This document shows, one piece after another, positions 55,470 through 64,000 of a stretch of 64,000 nt of DNA. The stretch is from Fortiea contorta PCC 7126 (GTDB lineage: Bacteria; Cyanobacteriota; Cyanobacteriia; Cyanobacteriales; Nostocaceae). A program made the position numbers and the translations under genes. How positions within the stretch are numbered: position 1 is the first letter of the stretch; the number at the start of each line of letters is the position of its first letter. The DNA is taken from positions 3,189,895 through 3,253,894 of the forward strand of contig NZ_KB235930.1 of assembly GCF_000332295.1 (NCBI RefSeq), read 5' to 3'. The notes below the pieces were generated by a model. The model made no database searches. It had not been told where the DNA came from and worked only from the letters and a program-made list of their open reading frames with translations.

Positions 55470-56054
55470 CTAAGGATTAATTTCTTGGCAAAACCATTCT
55501 TGATTTTCGTTGCGCTGATAAAGTCGGCGGTTTTGTGGTTCGCCGCGTAGTTCTAAATGATCTACTTGTATGGGGTCAAGTAGCAATAAGCAAAAATTAG
55601 GCGGTGGTTCGCTAGGATTGGGTGATGGTGGTTGAAAAGCTGCTTTGTCTTCAATTCTCGGTTTACCAGGATCAGGCCAAGCAAATTGTAGACGCGCCGC
55701 GTCACTCAGTTCTTGCCAACTGGTGATGCGGGCTGGCTGCAGAGCCGGTGAGGAATTATCATTGCGGACTAGTGTTAAATGACCAGTGAGCCGGAATTGT
55801 TCCCGCGTGTTGGGGAAATACCAGCAAATTTCTGCTTTGGGTTGTTGCTGTATCTGATCGGCTTTCTCGCTACGGGCATCAGTAACGAATTTTAATTGGT
55901 TACTATCTTCTAAAAAACCGCGAAAGACTAATGTCCGATTTGCCGGATAACCATCTGCGCGCACTGTCGCCAGTTGTAGATAACGGGCGTAAGCCAGAGA
56001 GCGGTGGCGATGGAGAGCATGGGCGATCGCACTTCGCCAAGGTGCAAGAGACAT
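55470..56054 (-). CDS. PPOX-class FMN-dependent flavoprotein
   Basis: This 194-aa protein is a pyridoxamine-5'-phosphate-oxidase-like FMN protein of a cyanobacterial group (Npun_F5749-type). It starts LAPWRSAIAHALHRHRSLAY and shows the ATVRADGYPANRTLVFRGF flavin strand and EICWYFPNTREQFRLTGHL. The reaction is unknown; it is probably not the vitamin B6 enzyme itself. Start ATG at 56054. Confidence 0.88.
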   Translation of the reverse strand: MSLAPWRSAIAHALHRHRSLAYARYLQLATVRADGYPANRTLVFRGFLEDSNQLKFVTDARSEKADQIQQQPKAEICWYFPNTREQFRLTGHLTLVRNDNSSPALQPARITSWQELSDAARLQFAWPDPGKPRIEDKAAFQPPSPNPSEPPPNFCLLLLDPIQVDHLELRGEPQNRRLYQRNENQEWFCQEINP

Positions 56055-56201
56055 TTTGATTTTCCGTTGCAGTGATTACAGTCGTAGAGTAAGGGTAAGT
56101 TGTCTCTTTTGGCAAGCTTCCATCGAGGATGGACTTGGCGTATAGTCTTAATCTGTTGGTAAGCAACAAAAGAAGCAAGAAGAATTAGATTAATTAGACT
56201 T

Positions 56202-58819
56202 ATGGTTAGAGAGCTTGAAAGAAAACGTCAGGATGCAAATTTTCCCAAAACTGCCCCCGCTGCCAATCCCGTATTTTTTAGAACCTATAGTCGCCGTACG
56301 CCCGCAGGGTTGAGGGAAACATGGGACGAGGTGTGCTCACGCACCCTCCAAGGACTCATCGAACTGGGAAAGCTCAACCCCCAAGAAGCAGCGATCCTAG
56401 AACAAATGCAACGCAACTTAAAAGCCCTACCCAGTGGACGCTGGTTATGGGTTGGCGGTACAGATTGGATAGCCAAGCCGAAAAACTTTTCCGGGGCTTA
56501 TAACTGCACCTCTACCAATCTCCAAGATTGGAGCGCCTTCGGATTGATGATGGATTTAGCGATGATGGGCTGCGGTACGGGAGCGATCCTCGAACCACAG
56601 CATATTAACCAGCTACCGCCGATTCGCAATCATCTCCATGTCACCGTTGCAGGTAAAATTGGCAACACAACAAAAGAACTACGTCGTGAATATACACAAA
56701 CGAATATAGAGGGAAATAACGTTACTATCTTTGTTGGAGACAGCCGCGAAGGTTGGGTAAAGTCCTATCAAACGCTGTTAGAACTCTCCACAGATGAAAG
56801 ATTTACAGGTGATGTACAAGTAACAGTTGATATCAGTGATGTCCGCCAAGCAGGCGAAACCTTGAACGGTTTTGGTGGCGTGGCTAATCCTGTGAAATTG
56901 CCGATACTTTATGAAAATTGTGCCGCCATTCTCAATAAAGCTTTAGGTAGAAAGTTAAATTCTGTTGAATGCTGTTTGTTAATCGACCAAGCTGCTGTGA
57001 CAATTGTTGCAGGCAATATCCGGAGAAGCGCGGGGATGCGTCAATTTATTGCTGATGATCAATTAGCCGCCACTGCCAAAGATAATTTATGGCAACAAGA
57101 CGCAAAAGGCAACTGGCGAATTGATCCTGAACGTGACGCCTTGAGAATGGCAAATCATACCAGAGTTTTTCACCGCAAGCCCACATTAGAAGAATGTGTT
57201 GATGCCGTTCGTAAGCAATATTACAGTGGCGAAGGCGCGATTCAATGGGCTGGTGAAGCTGTCGCTAGAGCCAACCTTGATTTACTGCAAACACAAGCAT
57301 TGAAAGTTGATTTCTTGAAGGCTTATACTCAGGGGACAGCAAAACAATGGTTGCAAGAACGCTATCCCAATCTTGAGGCTGATGAATTAGAACATCGTTT
57401 GCAACGGTATGGATTGAACCCGTGTGGTAAGTAATTTTGCCTCACGTTAAACACCGGAGAAAATCGGTGAACCCTGCGATTGGGAATACCGAGGTAATCA
57501 AAGAAATTAAAGCATCTTTGACACCGTACAGACTAGAGAGTGAACCTTTTCACAATTCATAATTTCCAATTTACTTTGAATTGTAAAAAGAATAAAATCT
57601 GGGTTTTGCCCTCGTTTTTAAAAACGGCTCCACGAGTCTCCGGCTACTAATTTTATTTTTAATATTTAGTAGAAAATATAGTCGGATCTACGGGGAATTA
57701 GGAACTCGTAGAACTAGAGGATAAAAAGCTTCTAGGGTAACAAAAATGGAAATTATTGGTAGCAATTTTCACTGTAATTTGTCTGAGGTTCATCTTAATC
57801 AAATTGACCCACATAACTATCAAGAACAAGAAGCAGCTTTCACTGCAGGAGCGCTATCTGTAGCCGCACTTTTACATCATAAATTCCTCGAACCACGCTA
57901 TCAAAAAAGCCGTGAATTAGACCCAATTGTGGGGGTTTCTTTCACAGGTTTATTTGATTTCTTTGTCCATGCTTTTGGTGTGGAGTGGTTGCGCTGGTGG
58001 GAAGCGGGAAGACCTGCGACTTCCCAAGGATTAGCATTTAAAAAAGAGGAAGAGAAATATCTTAGCTATTGGAAAGATATTGTACATCGAGTAGTTTGGG
58101 ATTATTGCGATCGCCATAATTTTAAACGCCCCAATCGCTGTACCACAGTCCAACCAAGCGGTACTAAAGCGCTGCTCACCGGCGCCAGTTCTGGATGGCA
58201 CCCCCCCAAAGCCCAAAGATTTATTCGCCGCATTACCTTCGGCAAAAATGACCCTGTAGCTCTGGCTTGTATTGACTATGGTTACAATGTCATTCCTTCT
58301 CAATCTGACAAAGATGAACAAGGAAATCTGTTAAATGATCCCTTTGATCCTAGAGTCAGTGAATGGTTAGTAGAAATCCCCGTTGCAGTACCTTGGGCGG
58401 ACGTTCCTGGTGCTGATCAAATTGATGTTTCTCAGTTCTCTGTTTTAGCTCAATTAGATTTTGTGCTTCAGGTGCAGCGTTGGTATGTAACTCACAACAC
58501 TTCTGCTACTTTAGAGTTACGTTCTGATGAAATAGAACCTCTAGGTCAACGCATTTATGAATCGATTCAAAATGACGAAGGTTATATTTCAGCGGCGTTA
58601 CTCGCGCGGTTTGATGATTTGCAATCATTCCCACGTTTACCGTTTGAACCAATAGATAAACACACCTATGAACGCTTAGTTCAAGAGGTGAAAGCTCGAC
58701 GGAAAACAGATGATTTTTGTGCAGTTCTCAGCCGCTATGATTTAGGTGAATTAGCAGAAGCTGGCCCGGCTGGATGCGATTCCGATAAATGTATGTTTCC
58801 CGAACAACCGCCAAATTAA
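56202..58819 (+). CDS. nrdJ: Class II (B12-dependent) ribonucleotide reductase, split by an intron
   Basis: The mature protein joins exon 1 (56202-57428, 409 codons) to exon 2 (57749-58819, 356 aa plus stop), about 765 aa, the usual length of monomeric adenosylcobalamin-dependent NrdJ. It reduces ribonucleoside triphosphates without oxygen. Exon 1 ends in NPCG; exon 2 begins with the Glu, restoring the active-site finger-loop motif NPCGE. Its Cys408 corresponds to the thiyl-radical cysteine of characterised class II enzymes. Read without splicing, the frame stops two codons into the intron. A C-terminal Cys pair (GPAGCDSDKC) serves as the reductant relay. Confidence 0.93.
57429..57748 (+). 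ncRNA. Group I intron in nrdJ (320 nt, no homing endonuclease)
   Basis: Exon 1 ends in U and the intron ends in G, as group I splicing requires. P1 pairs exon CGUGUGGU (57421-57428) with the guide GCCUCACG (57439-57446): seven of eight positions pair, including the U-G wobble at the splice site. P10 can form between the 3' exon GAAAUUAUU (57749-57757) and the intron's own 5' end AAGUAAUUUU (nine pairs, two of them wobbles). P7 pairs CAGACUA (57529-57535) with UAGUC (57679-57683) in an AAAATATAGTCGG context typical of the S element. P2 (CACCG/CGGTG), P9 (CTACGGG/CTCGTAG) and P9.1 (CTAGA/TCTAG) hairpins are also visible. No open frame is long enough for an endonuclease. Confidence 0.9.
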
Positions 58820-58833
58820 CAAGCAGTTAAATT

Positions 58834-58861
58834 CCCGACTTTTTGCAGAAGTTGGGAATCT
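58834..58861 (+). terminator. Terminator hairpin after nrdJ
   Basis: Stem ATTCCCGACTT / AAGTTGGGAAT (one G-U pair) with a TTTGCAG loop, 15 bp after the stop. It lacks a strong T-run right after the stem, so termination is likely but not certain. Confidence 0.55.
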
Positions 58862-58933
58862 CACCAACTCTTGTTTTTCAAGTTACGATTAATTAAGTAG
58901 TCATGCTTTGCGGTAGCGCTAGGAGTCTCTCAT

Positions 58934-59152
58934 ATGTTTCTTAATGAATTGTCGCCAATATTCAAAGAATTTACCCAACACCCAGCCTCATTCTTGGGTG
59001 GGTTATTCTCCGGTGTTTTTCGCCTCAGTCTAGCGGATGATCCTGTTAAAAGCTGGCTGGACAAAAATCTAAAAACAACTAGTTACAACAGCCTCTTTAA
59101 TGAAGCACAGAACGGTAAATCTTCTGGGCCTCAGCAGATTTCCATTGATTAA
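58934..59152 (+). CDS. Small conserved hypothetical protein
   Basis: This 72-aa protein starts MFLNELSPIFKEFTQHPASFLGGL and has a Gly/Phe-rich, weakly hydrophobic stretch (ASFLGGLFSGVFRLSL, about 18-33). Similar short proteins occur in other cyanobacteria, as I recall. No function is known. The palindrome at 59167-59195 follows 14 bp after the stop. Confidence 0.6.
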   Translation: MFLNELSPIFKEFTQHPASFLGGLFSGVFRLSLADDPVKSWLDKNLKTTSYNSLFNEAQNGKSSGPQQISID

Positions 59153-59166
59153 TTTTTATCACACAA

Positions 59167-59195
59167 ATAGAGGCGTTGCATTGCAGCGTCTCTAT
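59167..59195. terminator. TAGAGGCG-type palindrome
   Basis: ATAGAGGCGTTGCA (59167-59180) pairs with TGCAGCGTCTCTAT (59182-59195) with two G-U pairs, just after a small ORF and before a convergent gene. A member of the dispersed TAGAGACG palindrome family. Confidence 0.5.
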
Positions 59196-59290
59196 TTATT
59201 TGGGGGGAATTTTTTCTACATAGGGCTACACAAATAAAAAATGAGAACACCACTAGTTAACTTGATTTGCGCCGCCCTATTTATGTCACT

Positions 59291-59512
59291 TTAATCTTGA
59301 TCCCAGTCCTCACGACCTAATAAATCAATAATTCTATCTCTGAGTAAAAACTCACGATTTTCTAACTCAAGCTCAAAAGATTCCCAATCCCGGTCACAAA
59401 TGTATTTAAACAGAGAATAAATGGGTTGTTGGCGGCTAATCAGTCCTTTTTTGAGTAATTGTCGCACCTCTTCTTTAATCACCTCAATATCATATTGAAC
59501 AACAGTATCCAT
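59291..59512 (-). CDS. DUF4327 family protein
   Basis: This 73-aa protein (VVQYDIEVIKEEVRQLLKKG at residues 4-23; then YSLFKYICDRDWESFELELEN) matches the small DUF4327 family found in cyanobacteria; its function is unknown. The ATG at 59512 is preceded by a GGAGG-like site (GGAAAGGGAGGTAG on the minus strand). Confidence 0.8.
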   Translation of the reverse strand: MDTVVQYDIEVIKEEVRQLLKKGLISRQQPIYSLFKYICDRDWESFELELENREFLLRDRIIDLLGREDWDQD

Positions 59513-59651
59513 CGCTAGCTACCTCCCTTTCCAACAAGGAACAAGACTGGGAAAAATTAATATTTGAGCTATAGTTTAAACTTATCAAAAAATTGGCAAG
59601 AAACTATAAATAATAAAAAATGTGACGCTTGCTGCTGTTTTGGGCACACTT

Positions 59652-60740
59652 CTAGCGGAGGGAACGAAATAGTACGCGTCCTGGTAACTCTTCTTGATTA
59701 ATTTGTGAATAGACGCGAATACAAGTCAGCACTTCCCCTGGTGTACCACCGCAATCTAGTTGCAAATCATCTTTAGTTAAGTGGCAAATATCAGCGTAAA
59801 GCCCTGATAGTTGACGAATCCGCACATTGTTATCAAAACTTATTGCTCTATCAGCTACTTTTTTCAAGATTCGCCGTGATTCTTGCTGCAATTTACCCCA
59901 CCAAGAATAGCGTTCAGCCGGTGGTATAAATACCAAAGAATGTATTGCTTCATCTATGTCAATCCAGGCGCGCAAAGTTAACAATGGGTCAGCATTTTCA
60001 TCAGCTTTTTGGACACGCCAAAAGCGGTTAATAAAAGCATCGATATACTGAGTTTTTTGCTCTGGTTGGGAATGTAGCGCCATGACATCGAAGCTAAAAA
60101 CACTTTTTAAGGTATGGTGTAAATCGGGGTCAATTTCAATTAACTTGATCCACAAAAGTAGAAATCCAGCTAATAAATTTAAATCTTCAGATGCGCGAGT
60201 GGAGAAAATTTCTGCATCTAAGAGAGCTTGTCGTGATAAACACAAACCCGGAGCTTGAATAGTACCACTGAGTCCAGGGTAAATTAATTCATCTCGGATG
60301 AATGGTAAGGGGTGGACATGAGTTTGATTTTCAATGGCGCCAGCAGCTTGAGCTAGTTCCAAGGCTCGGTTACGCCACAATATAGCTGTATCTTCTGGCA
60401 CTCGTAGCAATTTGCGTTGAACTTCATTCCATAAATTTGAGTCTGTCTGGCTTTGTAGTGAGGAATTTCCCAAATACAAGCTCAGTTCTGGGTCTGAATC
60501 GAAAGCAGTTCGCAAGTGATTGAGTTTTAATTCTTGGCGATGATTTGTGGGCGCAAGGGAGGTTGGTTGTAAAATTTGATGCAATTCTTGTAGGATTTGA
60601 TCGCAGATTTTCGCACCGGGATCTGTTGGTGATGCTGTTCGCGCTTGAGTGAGAGCAGCTTCTAGTCCGTGTAGGCTATATTTCAATAATTTGGCTAATT
60701 CTGAGTTTTGTATTTCTAATAGCTGACGTAAATGCTGCAT
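59652..60740 (-). CDS. Uncharacterised partner of the SrfB-like protein
   Basis: This 362-aa, mostly helical, soluble protein begins MQHLRQLLEIQNSELAKLLKY. I do not recognise a named family. It includes ERYSWWGKLQQESRRILKKV and, near the end, CGGTPGEVLTCIRVYSQI. It is encoded 138 bp downstream of the SrfB-like gene and in the same direction, which suggests a functional link. A palindrome (60836-60864) lies between them. Confidence 0.6.
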   Translation of the reverse strand: MQHLRQLLEIQNSELAKLLKYSLHGLEAALTQARTASPTDPGAKICDQILQELHQILQPTSLAPTNHRQELKLNHLRTAFDSDPELSLYLGNSSLQSQTDSNLWNEVQRKLLRVPEDTAILWRNRALELAQAAGAIENQTHVHPLPFIRDELIYPGLSGTIQAPGLCLSRQALLDAEIFSTRASEDLNLLAGFLLLWIKLIEIDPDLHHTLKSVFSFDVMALHSQPEQKTQYIDAFINRFWRVQKADENADPLLTLRAWIDIDEAIHSLVFIPPAERYSWWGKLQQESRRILKKVADRAISFDNNVRIRQLSGLYADICHLTKDDLQLDCGGTPGEVLTCIRVYSQINQEELPGRVLFRSLR

Positions 60741-60835
60741 GAATTTTACCTTGAGATTTGCTTTTATAATTTGTAATTTCAGCTTAGATAATTAGGATCA
60801 AGTGATGTTTTTAGTAGATATTTTTAGAATTTTTT

Positions 60836-60864
60836 GTAGAGATGTTGCAAAACAACTTCTCTAC
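60836..60864. terminator. Palindrome between the SrfB-like gene and its partner
   Basis: GTAGAGATGTTG pairs with CAACTTCTCTAC (one mismatch). It lies just after the SrfB-like stop on the minus strand, so it may attenuate the downstream gene. It belongs to the dispersed GTAGAGACG palindrome family. Confidence 0.45.
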
Positions 60865-60878
60865 ATTTGCAAATATGT

Positions 60879-63824
60879 CTAATGTATCCCGCAAAAAGGG
60901 TCGCGTTCTTTATCAACTTCATTGGGTTGTAATTCTAGTTCAGCCCGAAAAACGCACCCCGGTTGTTTGAGAGATTCTGGATTATTTGATGTCCAGTAGG
61001 GGACTTCACCTGCGTGCATTCGTAGGATACCTTTGTTGTCAAGGCTGACGCGATATTGACAAGGATAATCTGTGGTAATTTCTGGTTTATTAAGAGCACC
61101 AATTCGGATCCATTTTTTGGTATTGGTTGTCATATCAGTTTGATAAACATAGAAGGTGTGTTGACTATTTTGGGGGAAGGGAGGTAAGGGATTACTAATT
61201 AGTCCGGTTTCGGGTTGGGGCGAACCATCAAGAAGATAGTGGAACTGTTGTAGGGCTGATTGGTGTGTATTATCTGCTGCAAAAACTAAATGATATGCAT
61301 CTGGTTGATCAACGGTTGCAGATTCAATCACGTTGATGGCGATATCACCATCATTTAAGTCTTGATGGGGGCGTTCAATGGCGATATTCCACTTTAATTG
61401 CTCGTTGGTGAATAGGGGAGAATTTTCAGCAACTGCAGATATTGCTGAACCGATATCAATTCCAGAAACATCTATTAAGTAGTGGGGATTTCCTTGAGAA
61501 AGTAAGACACTAAATTGTAGGGTTTGGTCAATTTCAAATTGAATTTTGATTTTTTTTAGAAACTCAGCTTCTTCCATTCCCAGTTTTTCCATGAGGGTTT
61601 TACCGTCGAAGCTCCCCCACAATCTTAAGTCTCCATCTTCGTAATCTTGGCGATATATAATGTTAGTTAATTGTATCCCTTGCCATGCAGTACGCACTTT
61701 GGCTATGTTTTCCCAAGGAGCGATTTGATGAAGTTCTTGTCCGGCTTTAAATATGGATAATAGTTCGTTACTTTGGGTTTTGCGTTTGAAGTTGCAGGGC
61801 AAATAATAGAATAGGTTTTTGACGTTAATTTCTAGCTGGTTAGCACCTTTACGCAGCAATCCTTTAGATTCTTCAGGGTCGAATCTGAGTCTTCGCAACT
61901 TTTCAGCATAGCAGGCGCCAGCAGAGGTGGCTAGTTTGGTAAATTCCAGAACAAAGGTAATGCGTTCGGGATTCCAGACGAAATATGGAGATTTGCTAAA
62001 TTCTTGATAGATTTGCTGTTGTACGAGGTCGAGATTACAGGTTTTACCGGATAAAATTAACCAGTCAACTTTTTGCGTAGTATTAAGTAGGCGACTTTCC
62101 ATTAAGCCTTTAGCGATACCAATTGCTTCTCTGGTGGCTGAGGTAGCGGCTCGTTCAAATTGTTCGCTATCAAGGGTGACGTTAATTGTACTGCTGTCTC
62201 GCATTTGGTATTTAATAGCACTTTGGGTCAGCAGTTCGGATATTTGCTGTTCAGAAAGGGTGAAAGTTGCTGGTGCTTTTTGTCCGAGTTTGAGTTTGGC
62301 TGCTTCGGCGTGTTCCCACAAGGTATAAAATGTTTGTAGACGCTGGGGGGCTTGTTGCCAACGGGTAGGTAACACTTTCTCAGCGGTATCTAAAGCATCT
62401 TTGTAAGCAGCATCTCCTTCAGGATTTTCTTTATCTAAACATTTGAAAATACTACGTGTTTTGAATTTTCCTTGTTCAAGAAACCGCTCGTTTAATTCAG
62501 AATTAATTAAGTCTTCTAGTTTATCGCTGGCTAAGTTACCTGTGGTAACTGCTGTGAGGAGAGCATCGGCGATCGCTACTTTTAAAAGTTTAAAAATTCG
62601 CAAGGTAATTAATTCTCCTCCTAGCTGTAAATGTCCGGAGGAACCTAATAGTTTCGGTGTCAGTTTATAGTATCTTCCTCCTAAACCTCTATCTTCATTG
62701 TCAGCGAAGAAAGGAGTTTTATCTTCTAGGGTTAATTCAATTAAAGCTAAGTCGGTAGTACCACCCCCAATATCTAAAACTAAAACATTTTGTAACCATT
62801 TATTCCCATCTTGATGACAACGGGTTTTGAAAGATTCAATTCCGATATTGAGATTTCCACCAAATTCGCGCCACAGAAAAAATATAGCTACAGAAACAGC
62901 CTCATCATAAGCAGTTTGTACGTCGTCAATTCCTAATTGTTGCACTAGTTCTTTGACTTGTTTCCGCACAAGCGGTGGAGCGACGGTAGGATATGTCACT
63001 ACTGCTGTGAGAAAATCACCTTCAGAAAATCTCCGTCTAGCGCGTTGGCGATAATCTTCGGTTAACTCAATTAAATGTCCCCAAGCAGCTTGAATTAATT
63101 CGTTAACATTAATGGTGGTTTCTTTACCTTCTAAAATTATGGGGAAAGACTTATCTTGACCAAAGTATCGTTTAGGTGAATGGTGAAATCTGCTGATAAT
63201 TTCCTTTAAAGAACTGCTGGTTCCTTGAGCGATCGCTTTTTTGCGGTTATCGCTAGCTTCTCTACCCATGCGTAATTGTAAGTTGGGAATTTGAGCGATT
63301 TCTAACTCACTCTTAATTTCTGTGTGACGCCGATCAATATCTAAAACTACAGGAATTAAATTTTGTGATTCCAAGGTGGGGACGCGGAACACTTCATGAT
63401 AGATTTGATAGAGTTTTTTGCTGACGGCGCGACGAAAGCGATCGCTATTACCTAAACACAGTTCAATTTGGCGAATGGTTTCTAAAAACTTTTCTCGATT
63501 ATCGCTTTCAAAAATCTCACTTAACTGATTCGGTTCTATCTGCAAATTTTTGCTGATATCGGCTAGGAACTTTTCCCAATCACTCTCACTTACATCTGGT
63601 AAGGCTTCCTCAACTGGAGAACTGAGCCATTTTCCCAAGCGTTCGCGTAATCTTAATTCCTGTTCCCTGGGGAGAATCTCCGCAATTGGAACTTCAATTG
63701 GATCGAAGAGTGTCACTGTCGAATTAGAAGTACCAAAATCTAAAGCGAACCATCCCGGAAACCTTTTTTGTGGTTTTTCTGTAGTTTGTTTATCAGTATG
63801 ATTTTGCAATTGAAAAGGGTTCAT
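60879..63824 (-). CDS. Hsp70/actin-fold ATPase, SrfB-like
   Basis: The protein has 981 aa from ATG at 63824; the frame also opens at a GTG one codon earlier. The N-terminus holds FALDFGTSNSTVTLFDP (about 26-42), the phosphate-1 motif of the Hsp70/actin fold, and VLVLDIGGGTTDLALIEL (phosphate-2) sits near residue 350. An adenosine-motif region (WLILSGKTCNLDLVQQQI) lies about residue 600. The layout matches 'virulence factor SrfB'-like proteins, which are large Hsp70 relatives. It should be a nucleotide-driven chaperone or clamp, but its client is unknown. It follows another gene at the right edge and precedes the 362-aa protein. Confidence 0.8.
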   Translation of the reverse strand: MNPFQLQNHTDKQTTEKPQKRFPGWFALDFGTSNSTVTLFDPIEVPIAEILPREQELRLRERLGKWLSSPVEEALPDVSESDWEKFLADISKNLQIEPNQLSEIFESDNREKFLETIRQIELCLGNSDRFRRAVSKKLYQIYHEVFRVPTLESQNLIPVVLDIDRRHTEIKSELEIAQIPNLQLRMGREASDNRKKAIAQGTSSSLKEIISRFHHSPKRYFGQDKSFPIILEGKETTINVNELIQAAWGHLIELTEDYRQRARRRFSEGDFLTAVVTYPTVAPPLVRKQVKELVQQLGIDDVQTAYDEAVSVAIFFLWREFGGNLNIGIESFKTRCHQDGNKWLQNVLVLDIGGGTTDLALIELTLEDKTPFFADNEDRGLGGRYYKLTPKLLGSSGHLQLGGELITLRIFKLLKVAIADALLTAVTTGNLASDKLEDLINSELNERFLEQGKFKTRSIFKCLDKENPEGDAAYKDALDTAEKVLPTRWQQAPQRLQTFYTLWEHAEAAKLKLGQKAPATFTLSEQQISELLTQSAIKYQMRDSSTINVTLDSEQFERAATSATREAIGIAKGLMESRLLNTTQKVDWLILSGKTCNLDLVQQQIYQEFSKSPYFVWNPERITFVLEFTKLATSAGACYAEKLRRLRFDPEESKGLLRKGANQLEINVKNLFYYLPCNFKRKTQSNELLSIFKAGQELHQIAPWENIAKVRTAWQGIQLTNIIYRQDYEDGDLRLWGSFDGKTLMEKLGMEEAEFLKKIKIQFEIDQTLQFSVLLSQGNPHYLIDVSGIDIGSAISAVAENSPLFTNEQLKWNIAIERPHQDLNDGDIAINVIESATVDQPDAYHLVFAADNTHQSALQQFHYLLDGSPQPETGLISNPLPPFPQNSQHTFYVYQTDMTTNTKKWIRIGALNKPEITTDYPCQYRVSLDNKGILRMHAGEVPYWTSNNPESLKQPGCVFRAELELQPNEVDKERDPFCGIH

Positions 63825-63919
63825 CACAGTATATTCCTAAATAGAGCGGCGCAATAAAGATAACTAATGAGGGTTGTTATTTGTGTTAATTCGAGATGCG
63901 TAATATCATTTATAGCAAC

Positions 63920-64000
63920 TCAAACAATATCAGTAACTTCAGCTAATATTTCCAACCAAGTAGGAATAGCTGCTTCACCTGTTAAATCTCCATCTGCAAT
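63920..64000 (-). CDS. Partial CDS, C-terminus only
   Basis: The last 26 codons of a minus-strand gene are visible at the right edge; they start IADGDLTGEAAIPTWLEI and end with a TGA at 63920-63922. The gene would lie 95 bp upstream of the SrfB-like gene and may be part of the same operon. No family can be named from this piece. Confidence 0.4.
   Translation of the reverse strand: MADGDLTGEAAIPTWLEILAEVTDIV

Noticed and set aside
57429-57748. Frameshift or two separate ribonucleotide reductase genes
   Set aside because: The joined exons restore NPCGE exactly, and the intervening sequence has group I intron pairings, so the split is by an intron.
57429-57748. Intein instead of an intron
   Set aside because: The insert has in-frame stops two codons after exon 1 and cannot encode an intein.

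Overview
This window looks like chromosomal DNA of a filamentous, probably heterocyst-forming cyanobacterium (Nostocales). The sequence supports this directly. The HIP1 octamer GCGATCGC recurs throughout. Intergenic regions carry heptamer short tandem repeats and GTAGAGACG-type palindromes. Many genes are typical of the phylum, such as GUN4, a B12-dependent nrdJ, DUF4327 and the phosphorylase-kinase-like GH15 protein. The species is not determined. I found no rRNA, tRNA, CRISPR array or intact insertion sequence.

Layout. 0-9.7 kb is housekeeping and transport: an ExbB/ExbD pair, a DUF1232 protein, a 1.07-kaa GH15-like protein, mgtE behind a long structured leader, a PadR regulator and pyrB. 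9.7-14.3 kb is a decayed accessory island. It holds a MITE-like element, a 119-bp tandem duplication, a Bell-like small protein paired with a 3'-truncated nSTAND ATPase, a PIN remnant, an orphan antitoxin with a decapitated RelE-type toxin, an intact ParD/ParE-type pair and an Rpn-family protein. 14.3-19.5 kb has PmbA/TldD and a GUN4 protein fused to a caspase fold that lacks both catalytic residues. 19.8-41.8 kb is a 22-kb surface-polysaccharide locus, all on the minus strand. It has eleven glycosyltransferases, two methyltransferases, a PhyH dioxygenase, a carbamoyltransferase, a Wzy-like membrane protein and a Wzm/Wzt-type ABC exporter. A divergent Wzc-like BY-kinase gene follows after 1.4 kb of apparently non-coding DNA. 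45.5-56 kb is mixed core genes: tex, a ferredoxin, small membrane proteins, an aldo/keto reductase, a Ser/Thr kinase, cysE and a PPOX flavoprotein. 56.2-58.8 kb is nrdJ, split by a group I intron inside the active-site NPCGE motif. 58.9-64 kb has small conserved proteins and an Hsp70/SrfB-like operon that runs off the right edge.

How the genes work together. The polysaccharide block supplies synthesis, decoration, export and (through the BY-kinase) chain-length control of a complex surface glycan. The most interesting features are four. (1) The Bell-like/nSTAND pair shares a 20-residue amyloid-like motif, at the C-terminus of one protein and the N-terminus of the other, as in NLR-type cell-death systems. 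(2) The nrdJ intron has readable P1, P7 and P10 pairings. (3) The mgtE leader folds on paper into a multibranched domain followed by a Shine-Dalgarno-sequestering hairpin, a candidate riboswitch. (4) The pseudo-caspase/GUN4 fusion. All function calls are from reading the sequence; no database search was run.
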